A program made the translations under genes and the position numbers. This document shows, one piece after another, positions 1 through 11,625 of a DNA stretch of 64,000 nt. Source of the stretch: Portulaca oleracea. Taxonomy: Eukaryota > Streptophyta > Magnoliopsida > Caryophyllales > Portulacaceae. Every line of letters starts with the position of its first letter. Positions within the stretch are counted from its first letter, which is position 1. The notes beneath the pieces are model-generated. The model did no database searches. It saw only the letters and a program-made list of their open reading frames with translations, and had not been told where the DNA came from. Location: positions 12,282,841 through 12,346,840 of the forward strand of contig CM055889.1 of NCBI GenBank assembly GCA_029582165.1, in the 5' to 3' direction.

Positions 1-1077
1 CGCTTGGTGGTGTGAATAGGATTGGTGAGAAACTTGATAACCTTTGAAATCCGACTCTAGCCCAAGACTTGACTCTTTGCTGTTTGAGTCCTATTTTACC
101 TGTATGGAAACCATAAACCTCAACATTAACCCTTGACATTGACCTGCCCAAAGACCTAGCGACCTATATGGGACAACATAATAAACAATGCCTATATGAT
201 GAATAATTTTTATTTTTTGGTATGGACTCACCCAACATTGGGCTTGTTTAAAGACCTCTAACCTAATATGAAATTATGTACATGGAAAAAAAAGAAGGTC
301 CATCAGGCCACCATTAGACTGAGTCAACATTAAAGTCTTAATGAACTCAGATTTAAATAACGACCGGATACACGCTTTATAGGCCCAAATACAACCAAGG
401 GTTGGACAAAATCAAGCTAAGATCTTGGGCTTAATCAAACCTCCTTAATTTGGGCCCAAGAGAGACCTCTAGGTCTTCTTTAACTTTTGCTTGATTATCG
501 CCCAAACTAAAGCGACATTTGGGGGGGAAAGAACCATGAGACCGACTCTTAAAAAAAAACATATAGCTCATAATTTACACATATCACAACAAGAATGCAC
601 ATAGCATACAAAGTGGGTAATGCACCTAACCAAGGTTCTATATTCACGGGTTGAAGGTCGGATACCTAAAACTAACATACTCATGTCTCTCACTCGCCAC
701 AAATTCTATGGAGTTCATAGTAGTGTGACCCGTGTGTTTCTCGCAAAATTAAAGGGAAAATGTAAGTTCATAATCCCGAGAATTTTGGAGTGCTTCATGA
801 GTGGGAAAGCAATTTGCGAACTCCATGAAATGTAAGGTTCATTCCTTGAAGTCGAAAATAAACTTTACCCAAAAGGGGAAAAAGGGTTAACCTAGACGGT
901 ACCTTTGGGTTCATCCTGATTCATAAAAAAAAATCAAGATGGAGGTCCGTATGCACGATGCCTAACTAAATAATAAAAACTACAAAAATTAATTTATCCC
1001 TTTTCGACTCAAAATTTTAAAAAACCGGTTTTTCAAGTTTTACCCTCTTAAATTGAGTCCCCTGTGGAGTCACCATT
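1..1077 (-). mobile_element. Internal 5' region of a TAT-like Ty3/gypsy element (partial)
   Basis: This lies just downstream, on the minus strand, of the LTR at 1078-2798. On that strand the LTR end is followed at about 1055-1076 by a primer-binding-site-like stretch reading TGGTGACTCCACAGGGGAC, the form seen in Ogre/TAT elements. The sequence then continues into leader-like DNA with stops in all frames. No gag or pol domain is recognisable before the window edge. Short ORFs here (for example 620-835) have no family signature. Confidence 0.55.
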
Positions 1078-2798
1078 TGTGGGACCCGGGAAAATTCCCG
1101 TTGGTGTCTCTCGCGGTAAACGATGAGTCGAAAGGGGTGTCTTTTCTTTGAGAAGATTTGCTTGAATCTCCGTTAAATAAACTAAAATTAAAAAATAAGT
1201 AAATTCTTTTTCTTATGAAAAACTTAGAAATCTAAATTTAATTAATCAGAAAAGAAGACAGAGAAAAAAAAAGGAAAACAGGACAGAAAGGCTCGAAGCT
1301 CATCCCGAGAATCCAAGATCACTGACTAGGCCAATACCTGGAGGTATTCTGCCAGTCAGTGGCCCGGGAATTTCTTCTGAACCAGGAAGTCAAGTCCGAG
1401 CCACGGGATCGGTCTAGAATACCGCCAGGTATTCTGCTGATTCGGGTCTCGAGACGGACTTCCGGATCTGGGAGCCAGATCCGAACCCGGGCACTGGCAT
1501 GCATACCGCCAGGTATTGTGCCAGTCTCGGGTTCAGAAATTTTGCTAAAACAACTGCAAATGCACTTTAAGACTGACAAAACCCAATTTTTCTGTATTCT
1601 GAATCCGAAAATGAATCCGAAAAAAGAAAAATAAAATAAAATAAAAAGAGCAAGAAAAGAAAGAAATAAAGGGTCGCCAATTAATTTTTACAAGAGAATT
1701 AATAAACTCGAAATTAGTGACTCCACAAACCACGAACCATGAGATTCGGATCCGGGGGTAAGGTTACAAAATCGAGAATAAAAATTCTCGAATTCGCCCG
1801 TTCAACGAACGGACTCTACTAAACCGGTTAATTAAAGAAGAAGAGAAAGAAGAGAAGAGATGGAGAATTTATTAGTGTAATTTATATTATTTAGTAACAC
1901 ACAAATGCAATATTAAATGCGAGAAATAAATAAATAAAGAACGAGATAAAGAATATGTACAACTTACATTTACAAGCATTGAACGTTGAATTAGCCGAGT
2001 TTATTATTTTATCATGTTCGATACAATAACGTGAAGAGAGAGAAGAAGAGAAGAAGAAATTAAAATGCCAAGTAAGTTGATGCAAATGAATGAAATGAAG
2101 GAGGGAGAAGAGAAAAAATCACATGGTGTCAATACGCTAGGGTGATTTCGGTGTAGGGATGAAATGGAGACCGGTAGGATATTTATAGGTGAAAAAACGG
2201 GGTAGAAATTAGGTCAAAAAAGATAGGGAGCAGCCGCAATACCTGCAGACATGGTGGGCTTTGGAGACTGCCCAGCTGCGTGTTTCCCTAGGTCAGCGCG
2301 CTTCCCGAGGTAAATCGGGTCGGGCCTGGCCCACCCAAATACCTACCGGTATGCTGGGTTTGGGAAAAGTCCAGTTGCACGCTTCCCGAGGTGGGCTTGC
2401 TTCTCGAGGTCAGCACATTTTTCGAGGCAATCCGGCCTGACCCGACAGAATACCTGCCGGTATACTGGGCCTGGAAGAAGCCTAGTTGCACGGTTCCCGA
2501 GGTCAGCACGCTTCCCAAGGTGTGTAGATACAGTTCAGGTCGGGTACAACCCAGCCTGCACACCGCCATGTATGCAGGCCAGATGTACCCAGACCTGCAC
2601 TGCAGCTACCCCTTCGGTTGCGTGCATGGTTCAGATTGGGTTATTTGGGTTGTGCCTTTTTGTGATGATTTTTTTGGGGTTTTTCTTTCATTTCTTTATC
2701 ATTTTTGCATTTCAAAATTCTTGACATTTACCTAAGAAACTCAAAATAAATTACAATATTTACAAAGTTAAATTGAGTAACAAAATTCAGTGTCTACA
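1078..2798 (-). repeat. LTR of TAT-like Ty3/gypsy element, 1721 bp
   Basis: Read on the minus strand, the LTR starts TGTAGACACTGAATTTTG at 2798 and ends in CA at 1078, so it has TG...CA termini. The tRNA-complementary PBS follows directly, which fixes the orientation. The LTR contains at least six diverged copies of a palindrome-like motif of the form ATACC-N3/4-GGTAT (near 1334, 1419, 1503, 2338, 2451 and a weaker one near 2562). In its distal half it also has repeats of TTCCCGAGGT. ORFs in this region are by-products of that repetition. The partner LTR is outside the window. Confidence 0.75.
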
Positions 2799-4147
2799 CC
2801 CTTCAACCTCCATTTCTTTTCCTTCTTTCTTCCCCTTTCTTTCTCATATATTCATTGCTTCTGTTCTATCAAGTAATAGGTAATGAGCGATTTCTAAATT
2901 TTAGGTTAATTGGAACTAGGCTGTCCAAATTGTATAATTTACGGGTGAACATGTTCTTTACAAAAGTAAACTATCTACAATACTTTTCTATCTACCCGTA
3001 CCTATATTACTTTTATACCTAAACCTACCTAATTTTCCTACTTCTAAAACAACTAATACCAAATTTTACATAAACTACACAAACTCACTCAAATCTACAT
3101 GACCTTTACTTGTTCAATTTCTACATACTCACCGAAAGAATAAGACCAAAGACTATTACATTAAATCCCTCCATACTTTGCTTAGGTTGGATTTTGGAAT
3201 ATTGAATGCACCGCGTTGGGGTAGGCTCAAATTTGACAAACCTATGGCCATTGGCTCGCTTAAATCCATCCTCCTTTCCCAACAAGTCAAACTCGACTAT
3301 GGGGTCCATTTCAAGGTGGATCCAGGTCCCTGAAGGCATTTTTTTTATCATCATAGGGTGCAACATTCACTTCAAGGTAGATCCCAGACCATGTATTGTA
3401 GCTTTGAATCCTCATTGAGCCCCTTCTCGACCCTTCTAAGGGGCCCCGGGATTATCAACACAAATGACAAGGCACAATCAAGCTTGACTTTTAATTTGGG
3501 CGCCAAACAAAAGAAGAATCAATCCAAAGGTAATTCAGCCTTTCTACAATAAGGAGGACTGACTCAAGAGCATTTTGGTACTTTTTGGCACTTAAGGGAA
3601 CTTTGGTCACAAATTTATCATCAGACAACACAGTCTTGTCCTCCTCTCCATGAGGGGTGTCACGACAGTGACCCCTAAGGATGAAATCACCCCTTTGGCA
3701 AAGTCGAGTGAGATGATTGTGTCATAGTATGCATGCCCGTGATGTGCCCCGTTTAGAGGCATGACTCGGTCATGTCACACATTACACATTCATGTCAATT
3801 TCATTTTTTCGGTTGAATGTCACATTCGTCCCTCTTTGCGAGTCTTCCAATTTTTTTGTATTTTTTTTCCTTTTCCTCCTCCCCTTGCTGATCTACCCCT
3901 CTCCTTGTTTATAGTTATAATGCCTCACTTGTAAAAACAATTTAGACATTAAATTAGATGAGTACAAAGATTGAAGCTTCTTGCCTTTTTTTCTAAGTCT
4001 TGTTTATTTTATCCATAATTTATTTATGATGGCGTTGCAAGTTAAATCCTTTATAGATTGGTTGTAGTTTTTCTTTAGCCATTCTTGGTGGGTTGGCTAA
4101 TTTTTGGGTGGAGACATGGTGGAATTTCCTTTATGTCAAGTCCATAT
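2799..4147. other. Unassigned intergenic or decayed repeat sequence
   Basis: No supportable gene is seen. ORFs here are under 85 codons and overlap on both strands. The stretch lies between two TAT-like elements and may be old repeat DNA, but I recognise no termini or domains. Confidence 0.4.
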
Positions 4148-5374
4148 TGTAGATACCGAATTTTGTACCGGGTCAGGCATACATAAATAGCCCAAAAAGG
4201 TTAAGAAACATATGAAAGACAAGCAAAAGCCCAAGAGAACAACCAAAACCCAAAAGCAAGCCAAATGGGCCAAAATAGGGGCCAAGTCCGTTTGACCTTG
4301 GTTTAGTTTTAGCTCTTGCCAAGTCATCAATCTGCCCAATCAGCAATCCAAGTGAGTAAAACACAAGCTAGGCGAATGTCCTTGATGCATTACCATGTCA
4401 GCAATCCGTGTGCAAGCTCGGTCAACACAATCCCATTATCCATACATTCACACAATCCCATTATCCATGCATTACCATGGATCAAGGTCAAACGACCTTA
4501 ATGGTGTAATGAGAGAGTGAAAGGTGGGATCTGTTTCTTGGTTTCCATCTTTGTCCATCCCTCTCCAACTATAAATACCCACCTCTATTCCACGGTTCGA
4601 GGAGATCAAGAATACCCCCAGACATATTGACTTTGGAGTTGTCTCCCTCCATACAAACTCATTTTTTGCATGCTTCTTGGTCAAATGAGGTTAGAATGCT
4701 CATATTTATCGTTACGTTGTAATCACCCTTTATTTATGCTTGTACATTCTTGTAAAAATCTTTTAAACGTGCATGACATGAATATAGTAGTGTGAAATCT
4801 TTCTTAACTTCTCCACGCTCTCTTTCATTTCAAATTGATTTTAGTATAATTTGTTTTCGAACAGGCAAGTCTGAGAGTTTTCTAATTCTTGGAGTTGTAA
4901 ACTTATCCCCAAGCTTGGATTTTAGGTTCGTAGGTTGGAGTTTTCATTTTCTCTTTAAGGTTCCTGGATTTCCTTAAAATCAATTGACGACTCCTTTAAT
5001 CATATTTTGCATAGTTTAACCTGTTTTTCATTTTATTTATTCGAATACCTGATTGATTTCATCTTATAACTCAACATGCAAAACAAGAAGGAAAATACGA
5101 GCCAAAATACCATCCTAGGCCAAACGGCATTAGCTACATTTTGGGATCCTTTTCTGACCCTGAACCAGGCTAACCAGCGGTCTGCCCAGTGTAGGCAAAA
5201 CGGCTTACTAGGCCAGTCCATGGGTCTTATTGTCGTCGGGTCACTTGTCTTACATATACCATATCGGGGACATCATTATTTAAGGGTTAAGCAACCTCAT
5301 TTAACCCCCAATCCTTAAGTAGCACCAACAAGACCAATTCCCTCATATAGGAAATTTTGTTCCGGAGTCTAAAG
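4148..5374 (+). repeat. 5' LTR of a second TAT-like Ty3/gypsy element
   Basis: The LTR begins TGTAGATACCGAATTTTG, nearly the same start as the element at 1078-2798. It has a TATA-like CTATAAATACCC near 4570 and ends around 5374 before a PBS-like stretch AGCAACTCCACTGGAGAC (about 5379-5396). The segment 4684-5374 is repeated in diverged form at 6955-8378, which supports the LTR assignment. No target-site duplication could be matched between 4143-4147 and 8379-8383. Confidence 0.7.
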
Positions 5375-6954
5375 ATTAGCAACTCCACTGGAGACTTTGA
5401 CTTAAAATGAGGGTAAAACTTGAACAAAATCGATTTTTTAATGAAATTATGAAAGGCGGAAGTTGATTTATTTCACGATTTTATTATTCTTTTAGGTATC
5501 TTGCATACTATGCTACTCTCAGACCTTATGGAAAGGGAGCACAAACGCGTTGGATTAGGTTTTAACCTACGAATTATCTTGAGAGTAGGCGATCAATACT
5601 TGTGTAATGCACTCTATATCACCAAGCATTTGATCTATCTTCTCACCCATATTACAATCTCAGACTTCCTTGAAGTCTAAAGAGCCATAGCTCACACGCT
5701 TTACCGATAAATTCCATATAAGTGAAGTGCATCGAGGCGAGAACATGTGGTATCCTGTCCTATCCCAAACTTAGTAATCCATAAACTTAGAGCCTTAGTT
5801 AAGCTAATTCCAAACCCATTACATTCTCTCAAGAGTCCGATCTAAAACTTGTGAGACCACAATGGCTGAAGCACAATTCCAAGAGATCCTTGTCCAAGTT
5901 GCTACCTTTGAGTTCAATTCAATATCACCAAGCAGCTTGAGGACTTGTACACTAAAAAGCATGGTCTGATCTTTGCTAATTCTTTTGGATAAGACCAAAA
6001 GATCGAGAAGAGGTTCAATGAACAATATCAGGTGATGGATGGCATGCTACAGGCCATCACGAAGATCAGTGAGAAGTTGGGATTGAATCCAGATGAGGAG
6101 GATGACAAAGAAGTTGATGGATATGAGTCTAAGCCCTGACTTAGCAAAACACAACAAAATAATGAGTTTAGTGGCTTAGGGTCGTTAAAGGGTAAAACCA
6201 AGGCATCCATGGGCTGTGCTAAGATCAAGGAGAATCCAGCAGTTAAGGCCTTCGAACAGAAATGGGAGAGCCTTACCAAGATGATGAGCACTATCCCGAC
6301 ATTCATGGATAAGTACACAGATATTCCTTTATCAATACGTCCGGTCATGAAGGTGGTTGACAAGATCGAAGTGGCAATTTTAGGCTCAAACCATGTGAGA
6401 ACCCAACTCACCACATTTAAGAGTTCATGAGACTCGCCCCCTCCTCCCCCCTCCCCCCTCTCAACAAAATTGATGTTGTCCTGTACTCCACAGTCTTCCC
6501 ATTCACTCTAGATGGAGAATCCAAAGTGTTGTACCATGCACTAGCACCCCAAATCAACGCTGTCTAGAACAAGTTATTCAATACCTTTATCAACCATTAC
6601 AACCACATTCAGAAGAAGTAGGCAAAAGTTGATGACCTAATGGCTATAAGGTAAAGGGAGGACGAATTTTCCTAGATTATTTTGAAAGATGGCACACTAA
6701 GTTGTCTCACAACAATGAGACTATACCTTTGCGTCTCTAACTAAACACTTTCAAACTGAGTCTTAAAAGCAGTCTGGCTCGGCAATTGGGATACCATCTA
6801 ATCAAGGACTTCAACTACCTGAAGGACCTTTGCGTCCAGCTCGAGACTATGAATAACGAGAAGGTCGCTGCCCAAGGTAGAAAAGCATCTATTTGATTGT
6901 GATTACTAGAGAATCTCGCACTTGCACTTTTCACTTGGGTTGAAAAGCTCCCTC
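5375..6954 (+). pseudogene. Decayed gag region of TAT-like element
   Basis: This lies between the PBS and the truncated 3' LTR. Discontinuous reading in the plus direction (about 6028-6870) gives gag-like text broken by stops and shifts, including the 6209-6430 frame with the segment MDKYTDIPLSIRPVMK. Further on, DGESKVLYHAL and INHYN resemble the conserved gag core of plant Ty3/gypsy elements. No protease, RT, RNase H or integrase is present, so most of the internal region is deleted up to and into the 3' LTR. The family call is an inference from flanking LTRs and weak similarity. Confidence 0.45.
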
Positions 6955-8378
6955 ACGAGGTTAGAATGCTCATGTTTATTGTTACTTTGGAATCATGTAA
7001 TCACCCTTGATTTATGCTTGTAGATTCTTGTAAAAATCTTTTAAACATGCATGACATGAATATATTATCGTGAAATCTTTCTAAACTTCTCCCCGCTGTC
7101 TTTAATTTCAAAATAGTTTTAGTATAGAATGTTTTTGAATAGGCGATTCTGAAAGTTTTGTAATTCTTGGTTTCCTAACCTTACCCTCGAGCTTGGATTT
7201 CAGGTTCGTTGGTCAGAGTGTTCATTTCTTCTTTAAGGTTTGTTAATATCCTTAAAATCAACTGGCAACTCCTGTAATCATATGTTGCATAGTTTAACCG
7301 GTTTTTTATTTTATTTAAATGAATACATGATTGATTTCATTTCTATAATTCTACATGCAAAACAAGAAGAAAAAGTCGAGCCAAAATAGTAGCCTAGGCC
7401 AAATGGCCTTGGCTACATTCTGGGCTCCTTTTTTTACCCTGACCTAGGCTAACCAGTGGCCTGACTAAGGATGACAGTGGGTCATGGATCCGGTCCGGAC
7501 CTTGTCGGACCCGACCCATTAAGATAGGTCTGGGTCCAAAAATTTTGGACCCAGTAGGTCTGTTGTGGGTCCAGGTCTGGAAAAAAAAACAGCGGGTCCA
7601 GGTCTAGGTACAAGCACGGACCCATGGACTCGACCCATGGACCCATTAAAATATAAACATATATGATTTGTTCCTTTGAAAAAATAAAAACTCAAGTAGT
7701 ACACTGCTATTCATCTACTGCCTGGCGCCTACTAGGACTCTTGGGAGTATTGGGCATGTTGAAGTGTTGGTGTCTATTTTCTAAAACCCTAGTATACTAT
7801 TTTTTTTCCTTTGAAATGTTTTTATTGTGTTAAAAATAAGTGTATTTAAATAGAATAATCATTATTATTCATATGTATAGGTATAAAATTAACCTAACAA
7901 ATTGATAAATCTAATAAAAAACATATAATAGGGTTGGGCCCATTAAGGACCTGTTAAGTCTGGGTCTGGTTCTGAATTTTGGGACCCATTGGGTCTTGGG
8001 GCAGGTCGGGGTCCCAAAAAATATAGTGAGTCCGGGTTCGGGTCCAGTTGGATCTGCCCCAGACCCGGCCAATTGCCATCCCTAGGCGGCTAGGCCTGAC
8101 CCAGTGTAGGCCAAAGGGCCTACTAGGTCAGTCCATTGTCTTTCTTTGGTCGGGTCACTTGTCTTACATGTACCACATAGGGAATAATTTTGATCATTTG
8201 TTCGGATTGATAAAAATCTCATATTAAACTTGCAAATTTATGATTCTTATGAATCATTAAAGTTCTTCATAAAAATATCCTTATATAAGAGTTAAGTAAC
8301 CTCGTTTGACCCCCAATCCTTAAGTAGCACCCACGAAACCAATTCCCTCACATGGGAAATTTTGTTTCGAGGTCTACA
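6955..8378 (+). repeat. Truncated 3' LTR of the TAT-like element at 4148, with a nested insertion
   Basis: From 6955 the sequence aligns with the 5' LTR from 4684 onward (GGTTAGAATGCTCAT and following) and ends GGTCTACA at 8378. The first ~540 bp of the LTR are missing, so the internal-to-LTR join at 6955 is a deletion junction. A hAT-like element occupies 7466-8092. About 95 bp near 8182-8280 has no counterpart in the 5' LTR. The copies differ at many positions, so this is an old insertion. Confidence 0.7.
7466..8092. mobile_element. Non-autonomous hAT-like element in the 3' LTR
   Basis: Compared with the uninterrupted 5' LTR at about 5165-5190, this LTR carries ~627 bp extra, flanked by the 8-bp direct repeat GGCCTGAC at 7458-7465 and 8093-8100. 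The left end reads TAAGGATGACAGT. Near the right end the reverse complement of AATTGCCATCCCTA gives a related TAGGGATGGCAATT, eight bases in from the junction. Both termini run into GGGTC/GACCC-rich sequence. An 8-bp duplication is typical of the hAT superfamily. There is no transposase ORF. Confidence 0.65.
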
Positions 8379-8556
8379 TATTTTTTCTTTTGTTGCAATT
8401 CTACGGTTTGTGTGTTGTTATTCATGAAAACTCCATTGTTTATCACTCTAATCATCGACTCAAGCATTTATAAACCAAAGCCAACTCTCCGAAAAACAAA
8501 GGGGTTCCCACCAAGACATGGTCCATTGGATTTAATTTTGGTTTTGGTGTCCCTTG
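8379..8556. other. Short unassigned spacer between LTR and LINE
   Basis: This is host sequence between the end of the TAT-like LTR and the left duplication of the LINE. No gene is recognisable. Confidence 0.4.
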
Positions 8557-9029
8557 TCAGCTCAAGGAACATGTTTTTTTTTTATAAGTTGTGGCATAGA
8601 CAGCCCTTTTTATTCAGGCAGAAAGATGTGGCAGAGGCACGCTAGGAGCAAACTCAGCAAGTTTGTGAAACATCAGTACAAAACCCCCAACCAACAAGAG
8701 AGGGGGAGGACTGACAGCAGTAGAAAGACACCAAAGGCCAACACAACTAGCTACTAGAGACAGAGAACAAGAAGACAGCAGCCTAGACTCAATGAAAGAT
8801 AAAAGAAATGAGATGAAAATCATGGCCAGCTGATCAATTGTGTAGCTGTGTTGTTCCTTCCAGTCAAAGGACCACAGACAGATACTCCATTTGATATCTA
8901 CAACACCAATTCCTTGTTTCGAAGAAGCTGATCAAAGAGCACAGCATTGCGATGATTCCAGATTGACCAAACCACGGCAAAGAATGAAGCAAGCCAGAAT
9001 GTCGTTCAGAGCTTATTTTGAAACTTAAC

Positions 9030-10038
9030 TTAAACCCGGCAATCAAACATTTCTTTGAGAGAGGATTGTTGCTGAATGAACTGTCTCAAGCATTGCATGA
9101 CTTCAGACCATAAGAATTGAGCAAAGGGACAGAGAAGGAACAGATGGTTGTCACTTTCAGGTGCTACTTCGCATAATGGACAAATATTGGAAGAAGCTTG
9201 AATGATACCCTTCCTCAGTAACATCTCCCTTGTACTTAAGCAACCAAGAAGTGCAATCCACACCATGATTTCAATTTTATGGGGATCTAGCTTTTGCCAT
9301 ACAGAGCACATGGCCAAGTCATACTATGCATGACCATGAATGATTTTCCAGCCATCTTTGTCAATTTTTCACAGAGAATTTGTTCGCACCCAACCAGAGA
9401 ATCCTATCCATAGTGTTACATCTGGGTTGGACAGTCAGAAGTTGAGACTTGAGCAAACTTTCATCCAACAGCTCCACAACAATTAGCTCTCGTTGCCAGG
9501 CCAAAATCCACCTCTAAGTGTCCCTTTCAAACCATCCATGATCTTGAATGGACCCTTTAGTCCCATTAGAAATGCGAAATAGATCAGGAAAAGAGACTTT
9601 CAGGGAATGACTCCCCGACCAGACATCTTCCCAAAATCTAATATTAGCACCATCCCCAACATTCAAACGCAGTTGCTCATTTATCACTTGCTGAATGGTA
9701 CAGTCATCATGGATGGCTTTCTTGATGTTGATCCATGGGCTAGCCAGCCAAGGCTTGCATTTAGAAGGGAGTAACGCATAGTCCTCATCATGGATGGATT
9801 GAACCAAGCCCTCACATTCCATGCACCAATCCTCACCTTCAAATATTTTCACCTTCTGGCGAAGATGTACTTTGTTTTCCAGTCCCTTTCCGTCTCCTTC
9901 CACTCTCCTTGAGCTTCTTCTTTTTCTTAGCAGAAAGTTTTCCTTCAAAGTGCTTCGAATTGATGTTTTTCCTGGGTCGCAAGAAACCACTGAATTTCCC
10001 GTATTTAATTGTTTTTTATGCAATGTAAACTCTTGCAT
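9030..10038 (-). pseudogene. LINE ORF2 remnant: C-terminal region and RT zinc-binding domain
   Basis: The 9514-10038 frame contains KPWLASPWINIKKAI, then a VGDGANIRFWEDVW segment, both typical of the region just before the zinc-binding domain in plant non-LTR reverse transcriptases. The 9030-9317 frame contains KIEIMVWIALLGCLSTREML and a CPLC...HLFLLCPFA pattern, the zf-RVT domain. The two frames are not continuous and several stops intervene. The reverse-transcriptase core is missing. The copia element lies at the upstream side, so the piece cannot be expressed as a complete protein. Confidence 0.7.
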
Positions 10039-10062
10039 TTACAATAGAGTCATTGTTAGAAG

Positions 10063-10273
10063 TGTAGACAATATAATTCTGTTATATGGTTGTTACAATT
10101 AGTTAGCAAGTTGTTACGTCGGTTATTCTCCCCTCCTGGGATGTAATTTATAGTGCTTGGTCATGTGCTTTGTATAAATAGGGCCTACTGCCTCTTTGGG
10201 CAGCATATATACAAATAACAAAATTTTCCTCAATTTCTCTTTCTCTCTCTATTTCTTTCTCTCTCTTTTCTCA
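10063..10273 (+). repeat. 5' LTR of copia element, with promoter
   Basis: The 211-bp LTR has a TATA-like TGTATAAATAGGG at 10171-10183 and a pyrimidine-rich end. It would drive transcription of the element. It is identical to 14951-15161. Confidence 0.95.
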
Positions 10274-10400
10274 TGGTATCAGAGCAAAGGTTTCTTTCAT
10301 CCTGTTGCTGTTTACCTTCGATCATCATCAATCAATCTTCTTGATCTAATCCTTCCTTCTCGTTCTTGATTCCTTCGTTCTGTTCTTTTCGATTGTTCGA

Positions 10401-11625
10401 ATGGCAGCAGAAATTGAAGAACAATCTGACAGTGGAGGTGTTGAGAGCAATAGCTTGATTCGACCTAATGTGGAGATCTATCACAATGATCCTTTGTTTC
10501 TCGCACCTTCTGATCATCCAGGACTCCAATTGGTTAATATCAAACTGAATGGAGTCAATTTTCAGAAGTGGAGCAGGTCAATCAAAATTGCTCTTTGCAC
10601 TAAAGTGAAATTAGGTTTTATCACTGGTGCTTGCGCAAAATCAAGCTATCAAGGAGATTTGTTGGAGCAATGGCTAAGGTGTGATAGTATGGTGTTGAGT
10701 TGGCTACTCAATGGAATGATTGAAGATTTGGCAGAGTCTTTTCTCTATGTTGAATCGGCAAAAGAACTCTGGGATGAGTTGTGTGAGCGTTTTGGCCAGA
10801 GTAATGGACCAATGCTTTTCCAGCTAGAGAAAGACATCAGTGATCTCTATCAAAGGAGGATGCCGGTTGCAATGTATTACACTAAACTCAAGCAGCTTTG
10901 GGATGAGGTTAATACTATGACGAATGTACCTGAGTGTACCTGTCCAAAAATCTGTCCTCATAACAAACAGATTGCTGAATTGGAGCAGCGAAGGAGGTTG
11001 GTGCAGTTTTTGATGCACCTGGATGATGATTATGAAGCAATCAGAAGTCAGATCCTCGATGGATCCCTACCTCATCAACAAGGCTTTCTCCATGATCCAG
11101 CGAGCAGAGAGCCAGCGACGAGTTTCCGGAAAACTAAATCAAGTTGGAGGAGAAATTGCTGCTCAGGTTCAGAGGCACTCTGTTGACACTAATGTGAGTA
11201 ATGCTCTTGTGGCGGAAAATACGCAACGAAGAAGGAAGGATTCTAAGAAACCTAAGAGCAATAAATTATGTGACTACTGCCAAAGGCCAGGTCATGAACG
11301 AGACCAATGTTTTAAGCTTCACGATTATCCTGAGTGGTACGAAAAGAAGAAGAACACCAAAGTAGCAGCGAATGTTCATGCATCTGAGGAGGGTCAGGAC
11401 ACACCTCTGGATATTGTTGAAGTGCAAAACAAAGGTGCGAGTCCTCCTTTTGATGCTAGGCTGATTCAAGCTTTGGCTCAGGAGGTTATGAAGTTGTCTA
11501 AAGGAAAACAAGTTTTGGAGATGCCAAAAGAACCTATGGTTCACTATGCACAATTTGCAGGTATGCATTCTACCATAGGAACCTTTAGTGTTTGTTGTGG
11601 TGTTCAAAGACCTGAGAATACTTGA
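10401..11625 (+). pseudogene. gag: Copia gag (frameshifted)
   Basis: The reading starts at ATG 10401, 116 bp after the PBS. The N-terminus has the copia-type gag signature (PLFLAPSDHPGLQLV, the Retrotran_gag_3 type), followed by a UBN2-like region (YTKLKQLWDE) and a CCHC zinc knuckle CDYCQRPGHERDQC near 11270-11310. Gag forms the particle and binds the element RNA. The frame changes by one base around 11065-11085, so no single ORF spans the protein. A TGA at 11623-11625 separates gag from the protease motif. Both breaks are inferred from the family pattern. Confidence 0.85.

Noticed and set aside
4143..8383. Target-site duplication for the TAT-like element at 4148
   Set aside because: CATAT and TATTT do not match, and the 3' LTR is truncated and rearranged.
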